Below, in pieces: positions 9,212 to 19,272 of a DNA stretch of 32,263 nucleotides. A program made the translations under genes and the position numbers. The notes beneath the pieces are model-generated. The model had not been told where the DNA came from. It saw nothing but the letters and a program-made list of their open reading frames with translations, and made no database searches. The DNA is from Burkholderiales bacterium (GTDB lineage Bacteria; Pseudomonadota; Gammaproteobacteria; Burkholderiales; Burkholderiaceae_C): contig CANHNO010000015.1 of NCBI GenBank assembly GCA_947462065.1, forward strand, positions 1-32,263, written 5' to 3'. Numbering within the stretch: the stretch's first letter is position 1; each line of letters starts with the position of its first letter.

Positions 9212-12200
9212 ATGGACAGCTTGCGCAATCCTCAATCGGTGGACAGTCTGAGCGATCTGAGTGCCCTGTCCTGGGTGCATGAAGAGCTCCGACGCTCGCT
9301 CGAACTGGCGCTGAAGTCGCTGCGACGCCATCTGAAGGAGTCTGAAACCACCGTCGACGCCGACGTTGACGTGGTCGACCCCGCTGTATTGAACAGCGCC
9401 CGTCAGCACCTGCACCAGGGCGTTGGTGCGCTGGAACTGGTGGCTCTGCAAGCCGGGGCCAGCCTGCTGCGTGCCTGCGAGGCCAGCGTCCAGCGCTTCA
9501 TTGCCAAGCCGCGATCGATCGATGCCCAAGGCGTCGCTGCCATCGAGGCCGCGTGCTTTGCGCTGATGGATTACGTGGCCCGCTTGCTGGCCGGCAAGAG
9601 CGTGTCGTCCTTGGCGATGTTCCCGCAGTACCGCGCGGTTCAAGAACTCGCCGGCGCTGACCGAATTCACCCAGCCGATCTGTGGTTCCATGACTGGCAG
9701 TGGCTGCCGCTGCCGCACGATGATCGCGCGGTCGCCTGCCAGCCTGACGCCGCCACCCGCTCTGCGATCGAGGGGCGGATGCTCTCGCTCATGCGCGTGC
9801 CGACTCCGGGTGCTGCGCAACGCATGAGTCACATCTTCGCTGGCCTGGGCGCGGGCACCGACAACCCGCACGCTGCCACCTTGTGGAAGCTGGCGGCGGC
9901 GATGTTCGAAGCGCAGGCCACTGGCCTGCTGTCGCCCGACGTGTTCAGCAAGCGTGTCGCCTCGCGGTTGCTGGCGCAACTGCGGATCCTCGAGCGAGGC
10001 GGCAGCGAGATTTCCGAACCCTTGGCCCGTGACCTTTTGTTCTTCTGCGCACAAGCCGATTCGCCAGGTGACGGCCGCAGGGCGCCGCGTCTGGCCGCCG
10101 TGCGCCAGGCCTACGACCTGGTGCATCACCTGGCAGGCGATTACCACAGCAGCGCGCTGGGTCGATTCGATCCGGCGCTGATCGCGCAGGCCAGCAAGAG
10201 GGTGGCCGCGGCGAAGGAATCCTGGTCCGGCGTGGCCGGCGGTGAGCTACACCGAATCAATGGCCTGACCGAGCAGTTCGCGCTTGCTGGCGAGTCTCTG
10301 AAGCGTTTGTTCCCGTCCGGCGACCTGCTCGCTGAGGAACTACGCGCCGCGGCATCCCTGACCAAGCAAACAGCCGCGGCGCCGTCCGCCGCGCTGGCCA
10401 TGGAAGCTGCCACCAGCCTTCTCTACGTCGAGGCCTGTCTCGAAGACGCCGAGTTCGATCACCCCGAACTGGCGGCCCGCATCCAGCGTCTTTCTCAGCG
10501 CATGGGCAGCGTCCGTCAGGGCGCCGTGCCGCAGCCGCTTGAGGGCTGGATGGAGGAGCTCTATCGGCGGATGTCCGATCGGCAGACCATGGGCAGCGTG
10601 GTGCAGGAATTGCGCACGACGCTGTCGGAAGCCGAGAAGCTGATAGATCAGTTCTTCCGAAATCCCGCGGATCCGACGGTGCTGATTCCAGTGCCGAATC
10701 ACCTGTCGGCGATGCGTGGTGTGCTGTCCGTTCTGGGCATGGATCACGCCGCCAGCGCGCTGCTGAGAATGCGCGATGAGGTCGACGGGCTCAGCTCGAC
10801 CGAAGTAGATCTCTCGCGGGTCGGCCAGGCCGGCGTCTTTGACCGGCTGGCTAGCAACCTTGGTGCGCTCGGTTTCCTGATCGACATGCTCAGCGTGCAG
10901 CCCGCATTGGCGAAGTCGCTGTTCATCTACGACCCCGAGGCTGGTACCTTGTCACCGGTGATGGGTCGCAGCGACCGCGCACCCGTCACGCCGGGTGAGC
11001 CTTCGCCCTTGGCTGCCGAGCCTCGCCTGATCGAACAGGCTCAGATGCTGGCATTCAACGCCGCTCGCGAAGATGTGTCGATCGACGCCGTCGCCCGTGA
11101 TCTGGAGCGCTTGTCGCAAGAGGCGACGGCCGCCGATCAGCCGGCGCTGGCAGCGACCGTCAACAAGGCTCGCATCGCACTCGAGGCGGCAGGCGACGCC
11201 GAGGCGATCAGCGCTGCGCGCGACCAGCTTTCGGAGGCTCTTGCCGATTTCGTGCATTCGTCATCGGAGCCGACCAGCCTTGATCTGTCCGGAGCGGCTG
11301 CTCGAGAAGTTGGGGCTGACGATGCGGCCGATGACGACGAGATGCGCGAGGTGTTCCTTGAAGAGGCCCGCGAGGTGATCGACACTGCGCGAGGCGCCTG
11401 TGCCGGTCTGGCCACAGCGCCCGATGACCTGCAGCGCCTGACCATCCTGCGCCGTGCTTTTCACACTCTGAAGGGCAGCGCCCGGATGGTCGGCTTGACC
11501 GAGTTCGGCGCTGCCGCCTGGGTCTGCGAGCAGCTCTACAACACCCGATTGTCCGAGCAGCGCAAGGCCGATGAGCCGCTGCTGGCATACACCTCCGAGG
11601 CGCTCGGGAAGTTTGCACATTGGATCGATGACATCGCTGCATCCAGACCGGTGACGCATAGCGCCGCGCAGATGGCGCAGGCCGCGCAGCGGCTGGGTAC
11701 CGTCGTGTCGACGCCTTCACCTGCGCCCGGCATGGACGACACCGCCGCGCTGCCCATGCTTCCGGAGAGCCAGCCGCTGGCGACAGCGGAAGCAGCAAAC
11801 ATCGACTCGTTGCCCACGGACCTCGATATCGCGTCAGCGCTCAACCCGCTCGCCGATGACACGCTGGCTTTCCATGCGGATGCCATGGTCGATCTCGACC
11901 TCAACGTGCCTGCGACCGAGGCGCCGCTCCAGTGGGGTGGAGCCATTGGCCTCGATGACGAAAGCGCGGCCACAGGACCGCCTGGCGAGCGCCCGCAGCC
12001 GGACGCCGCAAACGGCTTCTTGATGCTCGACATCGACTCCGGCGAAGCCAATGCGATGTTCGAGCCATTCGACCCGCAGGCGACGATGCCGCTGCCGCAT
12101 GGTTCGATGGATCGCGCGCTCTCAGACGACCTGCCGAGCGACCCGCTGGCCGTCGCTGAACTCGGGGCCAGCCCGTCTCCGGACTTCGAATTGCTGAGCC

Positions 12201-15200
12201 TTGAACTCGATCCTCTGCCGCTGGAGGGTGACCTCGCGCCAGAGATCGACGCGGGTTCGCAGACAGATTTCGTCCTCAAATTTGGCGACGAAGCCACTGT
12301 GGTGGTGGCGCAGCCATTGCCCGAACCTGCACGGGTACCCGAGCCTGAAGCTGAAGGCGACGTGCCGTCCACCCTGTCGATTGCGGCGGATGAAGACGAG
12401 ACGAAGGTCATCGGCTCCTTGCGCATTGGCATCCCGCTGTTCAACATCTATCTCAACGAGGCCGACGAACTCTCGCGCCGCCTGTGCACCGAGTTGGCCG
12501 AATGGTCGATGGAGCTGGTACTGCCGGTCGGCGACAGTGCAGTGGCACTGGCCCATTCGCTCGCTGGCAGTTCGGCCACCGTCGGCTTTGCAGACCTGTC
12601 TAATCTCGCACGCACGCTGGAACATGCCCTGGCTCGCAGCGCTGCCATCGGTGCCGGTACCACCGAAGAAGGTGCCTTGTTCACCGACGCCGCAGAAGAG
12701 ATCCGGCACCTGCTGCACCAGTTTGCTGCTGGCTTCCTCCGGCAGCCTTCCGAGGCCTTGCTGGCGCGCCTGGCTGATCACGAACTGAGCTCTGCCAAAC
12801 GCCTGGAAACAGCGACCGCGGAGCTCGATGCGGAATCCCTGCTCGACAGCGATGACGCGCCGCTCGATCCGGCCATTGATCTCCATTTCCACGCGGGCGA
12901 CACATCGGCACCCCATGCGCTCGACGCCGTCGAAGCGCCCTGCGTCGACGAACCACTCGCGGAGGCGTCGCCGTCGTCCGTGCACGCCGATGCCGAAGCG
13001 GACGAAAGCGGGCCGACCACCGAGTTCACGACCGAGACCGGATTGCATCGACTGGACCCGCTCGGGTTCGCTGCACTGAAGCCGCTATCTGAGTCTCCGG
13101 TGGCCGAGCTCGAGCTCGATCGGCTGCGTGTGCTGCCCAGCGAGCTATCGCAGCGTTTCGACGATGAGGAAGACATTGATGTCAGCGATGCGATCGATGC
13201 AGAGCTCTTTCCAATCTTCGAGGAAGAAGCCGAAGAATTGCTCGGCCAACTCGCCACTTGCCTCCAGGGGTGGGTGCGTCATCCTGAGGATCCTCAGGCC
13301 CCTGCTGGTGCAATGCGCACCCTGCACACCCTCAAAGGTGGCGCCCGTCTGGCCGGCGCGATGCGCCTGGGCGAACTGGTGCACCGCCTTGAAAGCCGGA
13401 TCGAGAACCTGATCGCGCTGGTTGCCGATGCCGCCGCACCGGTGCATCAGATCGAACCGCTGCTGGGTCGCTGCGATGCCCTGCGCCAGGCCTTCGAAAC
13501 TGTGCAGAAGGCGGTAGCAGCGGGAGATGGCCTTCCGTCCGAGGCCGATGACAGTGGGATTACCTCAGCGCCTGTGCATGCGGAAGCCGTGCCTGCGGCA
13601 TATGCGCCACCCGAGACAGCTGCCACCGAGTCCGAGCCAATCGACATGCCGCCCACTGTGGCGCCAGATGGTCACACAACTGCCGATGTCAGTTCGGTGC
13701 CGGTGCGGCGGCCTGCGGAGGCTGTGGCCGATGACATCGATTGGTCGCGCTTCGATGGCATCGACGCACCAGAGCTGCCGCGAGCAGCAGCCGCTTCGAA
13801 CGCAACGTCGGCCGTGCGGGTGCGTGCGCCCTTGCTCGACCGCCTGGTCAACCAGGCCGGTGAGGTCAGCATCACCCGCTCCCGCATCGCAAGCGATGTT
13901 GATCAGATCAAGGAATCGCTGTCCGACCTCACCGAGAACCTGGAGCGTCTGCGCAGCCAGCTGCGAGACATTGAGCTGCAGGCCGAGACGCAGATCAGTT
14001 CTCGGATGGAAGCTGCCAAGGTGGCGGCGGTGGCCTTCGACCCGCTGGAGTTTGACCGCTTCACCCGCTTCCAGGAACTGACGCGGATGATGGCCGAGTC
14101 GGTGAATGACGTGGCCACTGTTCAACGCACCCTGCAGCAGACCTTGCAGGGCACCGAGGATGACCTCGCGGCGCAAGCCCGTCTGACGCGCGAGCTCCAA
14201 GACGACCTGCTGCGCACCCGGATGGTGGAGTTTGAGGGCCTGTCCGACCGCCTGTACCGCGTGGTGCGGCAGGCGGCCAAGGAAACCGGCAAACAGGTAC
14301 GTCTCGATATCGTCGGTGGCTCAATCGAAATCGACCGGGGCGTGCTCGACCGCATGACCAGCGCCTTTGAGCATCTGGTGCGCAACAGCGTCACGCATGG
14401 GATCGAGTTGCCAACGGCGCGTACCGCGGCGGGCAAGGATGCGATTGGGGCCATCGTCATCTCGGTCACCCAGGATGGCAACGAGGTCGGTGTCGAGGTG
14501 CGTGATGACGGTGCCGGGTTGGACCTGGACCGCATCCGCCGCAAGGCACTGGCCAACGGGCTGATCGCGGCCGACGCTGCCCTCTCCGACGACCAGCTCG
14601 CCAATCTGATCTTCACTCCAGGCTTCTCCACCGCAGAGAAGGTGACCGAATTGTCTGGTCGCGGTGTTGGCATGGACGTGGTGCGCTCCGAGGTACAGGC
14701 GATCGGCGGCCGCATCGAAACGTCAACCTCGCTGGGGCAGGGCACCAGTTTCAAACTGGTGCTGCCGCTGACCACTGCTGTCACCCAGGTGGTGATGGTG
14801 CGCTGCGGTGAGTTAACGGTCGGAGTGCCCTCGACGCTGGTGGCCGCGGTGCGCCGCTTTCCGGCCGCAGAGGTGCAAGAGGCTTACCAGAGCGGCGCCT
14901 GTCTGGTCGATGGAGAAGCGCTGCCCTTCTACTGGCTCGGCGCCTTGTTGCAGACCAGCGCCTGCAGCGCAGCGCCGCCGCAGCGCAGCAGCCAGTTGCT
15001 GGTGGTGCGCAGCGCATCGCAGCGCGTCGTGATTCACGTTGACGACGTGGTTGGCAACCAGGAAGTGGTCGTCAAGAACCTCGGTCCGCAACTTTCACGC
15101 ATGCCCGGCCTGGCCGGCATGACCTTGCTGGCCTCGGGCAGCGTCTCGCTGATCTACAACCCTGTGGCGCTCGCCACCCTGTACGGCGCTGCCGCGCGGA

Positions 15201-15658
15201 TCGCGACGCTGGCTGCGCTTCAGTCGCCTGGCTCCGGCGGGGTTGAAGCGGCCGAAGCCCACAGCAGCACTGCGCCGCTCGCGCCCCTGGTGCTGGTGGT
15301 CGATGATTCGCTGACGGTGCGTCGAGTGACCGAGCGCATGCTGTTGCGCGAGGGCTATCGCGTCATGCTGGCCAAGGATGGACTCGACGCGCTTGAGCGG
15401 CTGGCGCAAGAGAAGCCTTCCATTGTGCTCAGCGACATCGAGATGCCGCGCATGGATGGCTTCGATCTTGTGCGCAACCTGCGTGCTGACCCGCGCCTGC
15501 ATGACTTGCCCGTGATCATGATCACGTCGCGCATCGCGCAGAAGCACCGCGACTATGCGGCGGAACTGGGGGTCGAGCATTACCTCGGCAAGCCGTATTC
15601 GGAAGAAGACCTGCTGGCGCTGATTGCACACTGCATAGCTGCGCGCGTGACCGCATGA
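9212..15658 (+). CDS. chpA: hybrid chemotaxis histidine kinase ChpA/PilL (multiple Hpt domains, HATPase, CheW-like, C-terminal receiver)
   Basis: 2148 aa; Hpt motifs HTLKGSARMVG, HSLAGSSATVG, HTLKGGARLAG; CheA HATPase (LVRNSVTHGIELP, DDGAGLDLDRI, GRGVGMDVVRSEVQAIGGRIE); C-terminal receiver (LVVDDSLTVRRVTERML, LSDIEMPRMDGFDL). Confidence 0.95.
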   Translation: MDSLRNPQSVDSLSDLSALSWVHEELRRSLELALKSLRRHLKESETTVDADVDVVDPAVLNSARQHLHQGVGALELVALQAGASLLRACEASVQRFIAKPRSIDAQGVAAIEAACFALMDYVARLLAGKSVSSLAMFPQYRAVQELAGADRIHPADLWFHDWQWLPLPHDDRAVACQPDAATRSAIEGRMLSLMRVPTPGAAQRMSHIFAGLGAGTDNPHAATLWKLAAAMFEAQATGLLSPDVFSKRVASRLLAQLRILERGGSEISEPLARDLLFFCAQADSPGDGRRAPRLAAVRQAYDLVHHLAGDYHSSALGRFDPALIAQASKRVAAAKESWSGVAGGELHRINGLTEQFALAGESLKRLFPSGDLLAEELRAAASLTKQTAAAPSAALAMEAATSLLYVEACLEDAEFDHPELAARIQRLSQRMGSVRQGAVPQPLEGWMEELYRRMSDRQTMGSVVQELRTTLSEAEKLIDQFFRNPADPTVLIPVPNHLSAMRGVLSVLGMDHAASALLRMRDEVDGLSSTEVDLSRVGQAGVFDRLASNLGALGFLIDMLSVQPALAKSLFIYDPEAGTLSPVMGRSDRAPVTPGEPSPLAAEPRLIEQAQMLAFNAAREDVSIDAVARDLERLSQEATAADQPALAATVNKARIALEAAGDAEAISAARDQLSEALADFVHSSSEPTSLDLSGAAAREVGADDAADDDEMREVFLEEAREVIDTARGACAGLATAPDDLQRLTILRRAFHTLKGSARMVGLTEFGAAAWVCEQLYNTRLSEQRKADEPLLAYTSEALGKFAHWIDDIAASRPVTHSAAQMAQAAQRLGTVVSTPSPAPGMDDTAALPMLPESQPLATAEAANIDSLPTDLDIASALNPLADDTLAFHADAMVDLDLNVPATEAPLQWGGAIGLDDESAATGPPGERPQPDAANGFLMLDIDSGEANAMFEPFDPQATMPLPHGSMDRALSDDLPSDPLAVAELGASPSPDFELLSLELDPLPLEGDLAPEIDAGSQTDFVLKFGDEATVVVAQPLPEPARVPEPEAEGDVPSTLSIAADEDETKVIGSLRIGIPLFNIYLNEADELSRRLCTELAEWSMELVLPVGDSAVALAHSLAGSSATVGFADLSNLARTLEHALARSAAIGAGTTEEGALFTDAAEEIRHLLHQFAAGFLRQPSEALLARLADHELSSAKRLETATAELDAESLLDSDDAPLDPAIDLHFHAGDTSAPHALDAVEAPCVDEPLAEASPSSVHADAEADESGPTTEFTTETGLHRLDPLGFAALKPLSESPVAELELDRLRVLPSELSQRFDDEEDIDVSDAIDAELFPIFEEEAEELLGQLATCLQGWVRHPEDPQAPAGAMRTLHTLKGGARLAGAMRLGELVHRLESRIENLIALVADAAAPVHQIEPLLGRCDALRQAFETVQKAVAAGDGLPSEADDSGITSAPVHAEAVPAAYAPPETAATESEPIDMPPTVAPDGHTTADVSSVPVRRPAEAVADDIDWSRFDGIDAPELPRAAAASNATSAVRVRAPLLDRLVNQAGEVSITRSRIASDVDQIKESLSDLTENLERLRSQLRDIELQAETQISSRMEAAKVAAVAFDPLEFDRFTRFQELTRMMAESVNDVATVQRTLQQTLQGTEDDLAAQARLTRELQDDLLRTRMVEFEGLSDRLYRVVRQAAKETGKQVRLDIVGGSIEIDRGVLDRMTSAFEHLVRNSVTHGIELPTARTAAGKDAIGAIVISVTQDGNEVGVEVRDDGAGLDLDRIRRKALANGLIAADAALSDDQLANLIFTPGFSTAEKVTELSGRGVGMDVVRSEVQAIGGRIETSTSLGQGTSFKLVLPLTTAVTQVVMVRCGELTVGVPSTLVAAVRRFPAAEVQEAYQSGACLVDGEALPFYWLGALLQTSACSAAPPQRSSQLLVVRSASQRVVIHVDDVVGNQEVVVKNLGPQLSRMPGLAGMTLLASGSVSLIYNPVALATLYGAAARIATLAALQSPGSGGVEAAEAHSSTAPLAPLVLVVDDSLTVRRVTERMLLREGYRVMLAKDGLDALERLAQEKPSIVLSDIEMPRMDGFDLVRNLRADPRLHDLPVIMITSRIAQKHRDYAAELGVEHYLGKPYSEEDLLALIAHCIAARVTA

Positions 15659-15695
15659 TGGGCACCGGCCACTCAACCGGGACGCTGAGATCGCC

Positions 15696-16727
15696 ATGAT
15701 CGGGTTTGCCGACCAGATTGCCGAACTCACGAGTTACCGCGACCGCGAGCAGCTCGATGTGGCGTTGGCCAGTGCGCTGAAGGACTTGCTGCAGCCTCGC
15801 TCGGTGACCATTCAGCGCTGCGTTGGCGAGGGCGACGAACGCCATTGGTTGACCCGTGCTCGTCTGAGCGGAAACAGCTCGGTTGCGACCTTCGATGGGT
15901 CGTGGACCGACCTGCACATGCTTCCAAAGCTGGTCCCCGGTGATCCGCGATGCTTGTCATACAGCGAACAGCGCATGGTGCTGCTACCCGGGATGCAGCA
16001 CCTCACCTATTTCCCGCTGTATGGCGGCGATGCAGTGGTCGGTGTGATCGAGATTGAAACTGAGGCGGCGCCCGATGAAAATGCGCAGCGCACTGTGCAG
16101 GGCGTACTGCGCATCTATCAAAATTTTGAGCGCCTGCTGCACTACTCCGAGCGCGATTCACTGACAGGTCTGCTCAATCGCAAGACCTTTGATGAAAATT
16201 TCTTGAAGGCGACCGCCGATCTGGATCTGCCGACTGAATACTTGAGCGACGGTAGGCGCGTTGGCGGCAGCTCCTGTGGCTACTGGATCGGTGTCATTGA
16301 CATCGACCATTTCAAGCGTGTCAATGACCGTTTCGGCCACCTGATCGGCGACGAGGTGTTGCTGCTGCTGACCCGCCTGATGGGCCGTACCTTCCGCATC
16401 CATGACAGGCTTTACCGCTTTGGCGGTGAAGAATTTCTCGTGCTGATGCGTTGTCATGGCGAGGACGACGCCGCGCAAGCCTTTGAGCGCTTTCGCAGCA
16501 ACACCGAGCTGTTCCAGTTTCCGCAGGTCGGCACGGTCACGGTCAGCATTGGCTTCACCGCCGTGCGGCCTGCTGACACACCCAGCGGGGCTTTTGAGCG
16601 TGCCGACAAGGCGGTGTACTACGCGAAAGCGAACGGCCGCAACCAGGTGTGCAGCCATGCCGATCTGCTGGCCAGCGGCGTGCTTGTGGAAAACAACGCC
16701 AAGCTGGGTGACGTCGAACTCTTTTAA
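15696..16727 (+). CDS. diguanylate cyclase (N-terminal GAF-like region plus GGDEF domain)
   Basis: DSLTGLLNRKTFD, IGVIDIDHFKRVNDRFGHLIGDEVL, RFGGEEFLVLM; RIHD I-site five residues before GGEEF. Confidence 0.93.
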   Translation: MIGFADQIAELTSYRDREQLDVALASALKDLLQPRSVTIQRCVGEGDERHWLTRARLSGNSSVATFDGSWTDLHMLPKLVPGDPRCLSYSEQRMVLLPGMQHLTYFPLYGGDAVVGVIEIETEAAPDENAQRTVQGVLRIYQNFERLLHYSERDSLTGLLNRKTFDENFLKATADLDLPTEYLSDGRRVGGSSCGYWIGVIDIDHFKRVNDRFGHLIGDEVLLLLTRLMGRTFRIHDRLYRFGGEEFLVLMRCHGEDDAAQAFERFRSNTELFQFPQVGTVTVSIGFTAVRPADTPSGAFERADKAVYYAKANGRNQVCSHADLLASGVLVENNAKLGDVELF

Positions 16728-18217
16728 TCAGCTGTGTTGGCTCGCTCTGCCTTGACCACCGCATAGCGTTCCAGCGTCCTCGCCCTGGCCTCATCGTGCT
16801 GCACCAGCGGTGGCGGATAGTCCCGACCCAGCACCAGTCCAGAAGCCGCCAGATCGACCGGGCGAGCCGTCCATGGGGCATGCAGCGCTGTATCGGGTAG
16901 CGTGGCAAGCTGTGGCAGGTAGCGGCGGATGAACTTGCCCGCGGGATCGAACTTCTCGCTCTGGCTGACCGGGTTGAAGATGCGGAAATAGGGCTGCGCA
17001 TCACAGCCACTGGAGCTGGCCCACTGCCAGCCGCCATTGTTGGCGGCGAGGTCGAAGTCGTTGAGCTTTTCAGCGAAGTAGCGCTCGCCCCAGCGCCAGT
17101 CGATGCCGAGGTCCTTCACCAGGAAGCTCGCCACCACCATGCGCAACCGGTTGTGCATGTAGCCCGTCTGGTTGATCTGCGCCATCGCCGCGTCGACCAG
17201 CGGGTAGCCCGTGCGCCCCTCGCACCAGGCGGCAAACAGCGCGTCGGCGTGCTTGCCATGTTCCCACTTGATGTGATCGTAGGGCGCCTTGAACGAGCGG
17301 CTGACGACGTGCGGATGGTGGTGCATCACCTGGTGATAGAAGTCGCGCCAGATCAACTCCGACAGCCACACCTCCGCGCCGCGCGAACCCGCCTGTCCGC
17401 GTTGCCAGGCCTCACGGGCCAATTGGCGAATGGAGATCGTGCCGAAGCGCAGGTGCACCGACAGATAGCTCGGTCCCTTGACCGCCGGGAAATTGCGCGT
17501 GTCTTCGTAGGCGTCGATGCGCGTGAGAAAGTCGCTGAATGAAGCCTGCGCGCCGCGAGCGCCATCACCCATGCGCAGTGACGACAGATTGGTGGCTTCG
17601 AAGCCGATTTCAGCCAGTGACGGGGGGCCGGCGACCATGCCCTGGGGCACGGCCGCCAGGTGCGCGGCATGCGGCTCGATGGGCCACGGCGCCAGGTGCT
17701 CCGGCGTCAGCCGCTTGAGCCAGGCGTTCTTGTAGGGGGTGAATACACCATACGGCTTGCCCGATCCGGTCAGCACCTCGCTGCGTTCAAGCACCAGATG
17801 ATCCTTGCCGGTGTGCAGCGCGATTCCGGCATTGGCCAGACGGCCTCTCACCTGGGCGTCGCGCGCCAGTGCCGCCGGTTCGTCGTCGTGGCTGGCATAC
17901 ACCGCCTGTACGCGCAGCTGCTGGGCCAATGCGGGAATTTCGTCGCGAGCCCAGCCGTGGCGCACGATCAGCCCCGTGCCAGCTACGCCATGCGCTGCGC
18001 CAAGTGCTGCCAGCTGCGCCTGCAGTTCGGCGAGGCTGTCGAGGATGAACTCCACGCGGCGGTCGGCGCGCGGTAGTGGATCGAGGATTTCGAGGTCCAG
18101 CACAAAGACACACCAGACATGGCGAGCCGCGCGCAAGGCGTGGTGCAGTGCCGCATGGTCATCGGTTCGTAGATCGCGCCGAAACCAGACCAGGGCTGCG
18201 TCAATCGAAGGAAGCAT
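16724..18217 (-). CDS. phr: deoxyribodipyrimidine photolyase
   Basis: ALVWFRRDLRTDDHAALHHAL, RLRMVVASFLVKDLGIDWRWGERYFAEKLNDFDLAANNGGWQWASSSGCDAQPYFRIFNP; start moved to the ATG at 18217. Confidence 0.95.
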   Translation of the reverse strand: MLPSIDAALVWFRRDLRTDDHAALHHALRAARHVWCVFVLDLEILDPLPRADRRVEFILDSLAELQAQLAALGAAHGVAGTGLIVRHGWARDEIPALAQQLRVQAVYASHDDEPAALARDAQVRGRLANAGIALHTGKDHLVLERSEVLTGSGKPYGVFTPYKNAWLKRLTPEHLAPWPIEPHAAHLAAVPQGMVAGPPSLAEIGFEATNLSSLRMGDGARGAQASFSDFLTRIDAYEDTRNFPAVKGPSYLSVHLRFGTISIRQLAREAWQRGQAGSRGAEVWLSELIWRDFYHQVMHHHPHVVSRSFKAPYDHIKWEHGKHADALFAAWCEGRTGYPLVDAAMAQINQTGYMHNRLRMVVASFLVKDLGIDWRWGERYFAEKLNDFDLAANNGGWQWASSSGCDAQPYFRIFNPVSQSEKFDPAGKFIRRYLPQLATLPDTALHAPWTARPVDLAASGLVLGRDYPPPLVQHDEARARTLERYAVVKAERANTAD

Positions 18218-18250
18218 CACCGGAGTGTGCCGCAGGAATAAAATGCGGCG

Positions 18251-18829
18251 ATGAGCTCCGGCGGCATCAACCTCACCAACCAGTTCCTGATCGCCATGCC
18301 GGGCATCGGCGGCGACACCTTCGCTGGCGCGGTGATCTATCTGTGCGAGCACACCGACAAGGGCGCGCTGGGCTTGGTCATCAACAAGCCGATCGACATC
18401 AAGCTGAAGAATCTGTTCGAGAAGGTCGAGTTGTCGCTCGATCGCCTGGATCTGGCCGAATCACCGGTCTTCTACGGTGGCCCGGTGCAGACCGAGCGCG
18501 GCTTTGTGCTGCACGAACAGATCGACGATGAAGGTAATCGCTTCAACTCATCACTGCGCATCCCCGGCGGTCTGGAAATGACGACCAGCAAGGATGTGCT
18601 GGAGGCGCTCTCCAGTGGTACCGGGCCAACCAAGATCCTGGTGACCCTGGGCTACAGCGGTTGGGGCGCCGGCCAGCTCGAGGAAGAGATGGGCCGCAAC
18701 AGCTGGATCAACGTCGAGGCCCAGCCCGAGATCATCTTCAACACACCGGTCGAACAGCGCTATGACAAGGCGCTGTCGTTGTTGGGTATCGACCCTGCCA
18801 TGCTCAGTGCCGACGCCGGGCATGCCTGA
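18251..18829 (+). CDS. algH: YqgE/AlgH family protein
   Basis: LTNQFLIAMPGIGGDTFAGAVIYLCEHTDKGALGLVINKP and GYSGWGAGQLEEEMGRNSWI signatures. Confidence 0.95.
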   Translation: MSSGGINLTNQFLIAMPGIGGDTFAGAVIYLCEHTDKGALGLVINKPIDIKLKNLFEKVELSLDRLDLAESPVFYGGPVQTERGFVLHEQIDDEGNRFNSSLRIPGGLEMTTSKDVLEALSSGTGPTKILVTLGYSGWGAGQLEEEMGRNSWINVEAQPEIIFNTPVEQRYDKALSLLGIDPAMLSADAGHA

Positions 18830-19259
18830 TTTGGTCGCACCCGCCAACCAGGCGCCCGATACCCGCGCAGCGCAGCGCATACGCACCTATCTCGCATTCG
18901 ACTTTGGCCTGAAGCGCGTCGGTGTTGCCAGCGGCAACACGCTGACCGGCACCGCGCAGCCGTTGCGCACGGTTGCCGCCACCGGCGATGCGCGCTTCGC
19001 CGCCATCTCTCGGCTGGTCGATGAATGGCGGCCCGATGCCCTGGTAGTCGGTGTGCCCTTCCACCCCGATGGCGCCGAGCACGAGAACACCCTGCGTGCG
19101 CGCCGCTTCGCCCGCCAGCTGCACGGTCGCCTGAGGCTTGATGTGCACGAAGTCGACGAGCGCTACACGACCACCGAAGCCCACTCAGAGGGCGCGGGCG
19201 ATCTCGATGCCGCCTCGGCTGCGCTGATCCTCGAACAGTACCTGCGGAGCGTTTCCTGA
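18822..19259 (+). CDS. ruvX: RuvX/YqgF Holliday junction resolvase-like protein
   Basis: YLAFDFGLKRVGVASGN, VVGVPFHPDG, DERYTTTEA; start at the ATG at 18822 overlapping the algH stop. Confidence 0.93.
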   Translation: MPDLVAPANQAPDTRAAQRIRTYLAFDFGLKRVGVASGNTLTGTAQPLRTVAATGDARFAAISRLVDEWRPDALVVGVPFHPDGAEHENTLRARRFARQLHGRLRLDVHEVDERYTTTEAHSEGAGDLDAASAALILEQYLRSVS

Positions 19260-19272
19260 TGAGAGTTCGGCC

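Noticed and set aside
9200-10147. 315-aa minus-strand ORF opposite the start of chpA
   Set aside because: Antisense to a confidently identified conserved gene; composition typical of spurious high-GC ORFs.
12122-13048. 308-aa minus-strand ORF (and 11536-12447, 12778-13257) opposite chpA
   Set aside because: Mirror ORFs of biased codons in the acidic chpA linkers; Ser/Ala- or Arg/Gln-rich with no domain signature.
13106-13117. Perfect 12-bp palindrome GAGCTCGAGCTC within chpA
   Set aside because: Explained by coding for an Glu-Leu-Glu-Leu repeat with biased codons; no regulatory context.
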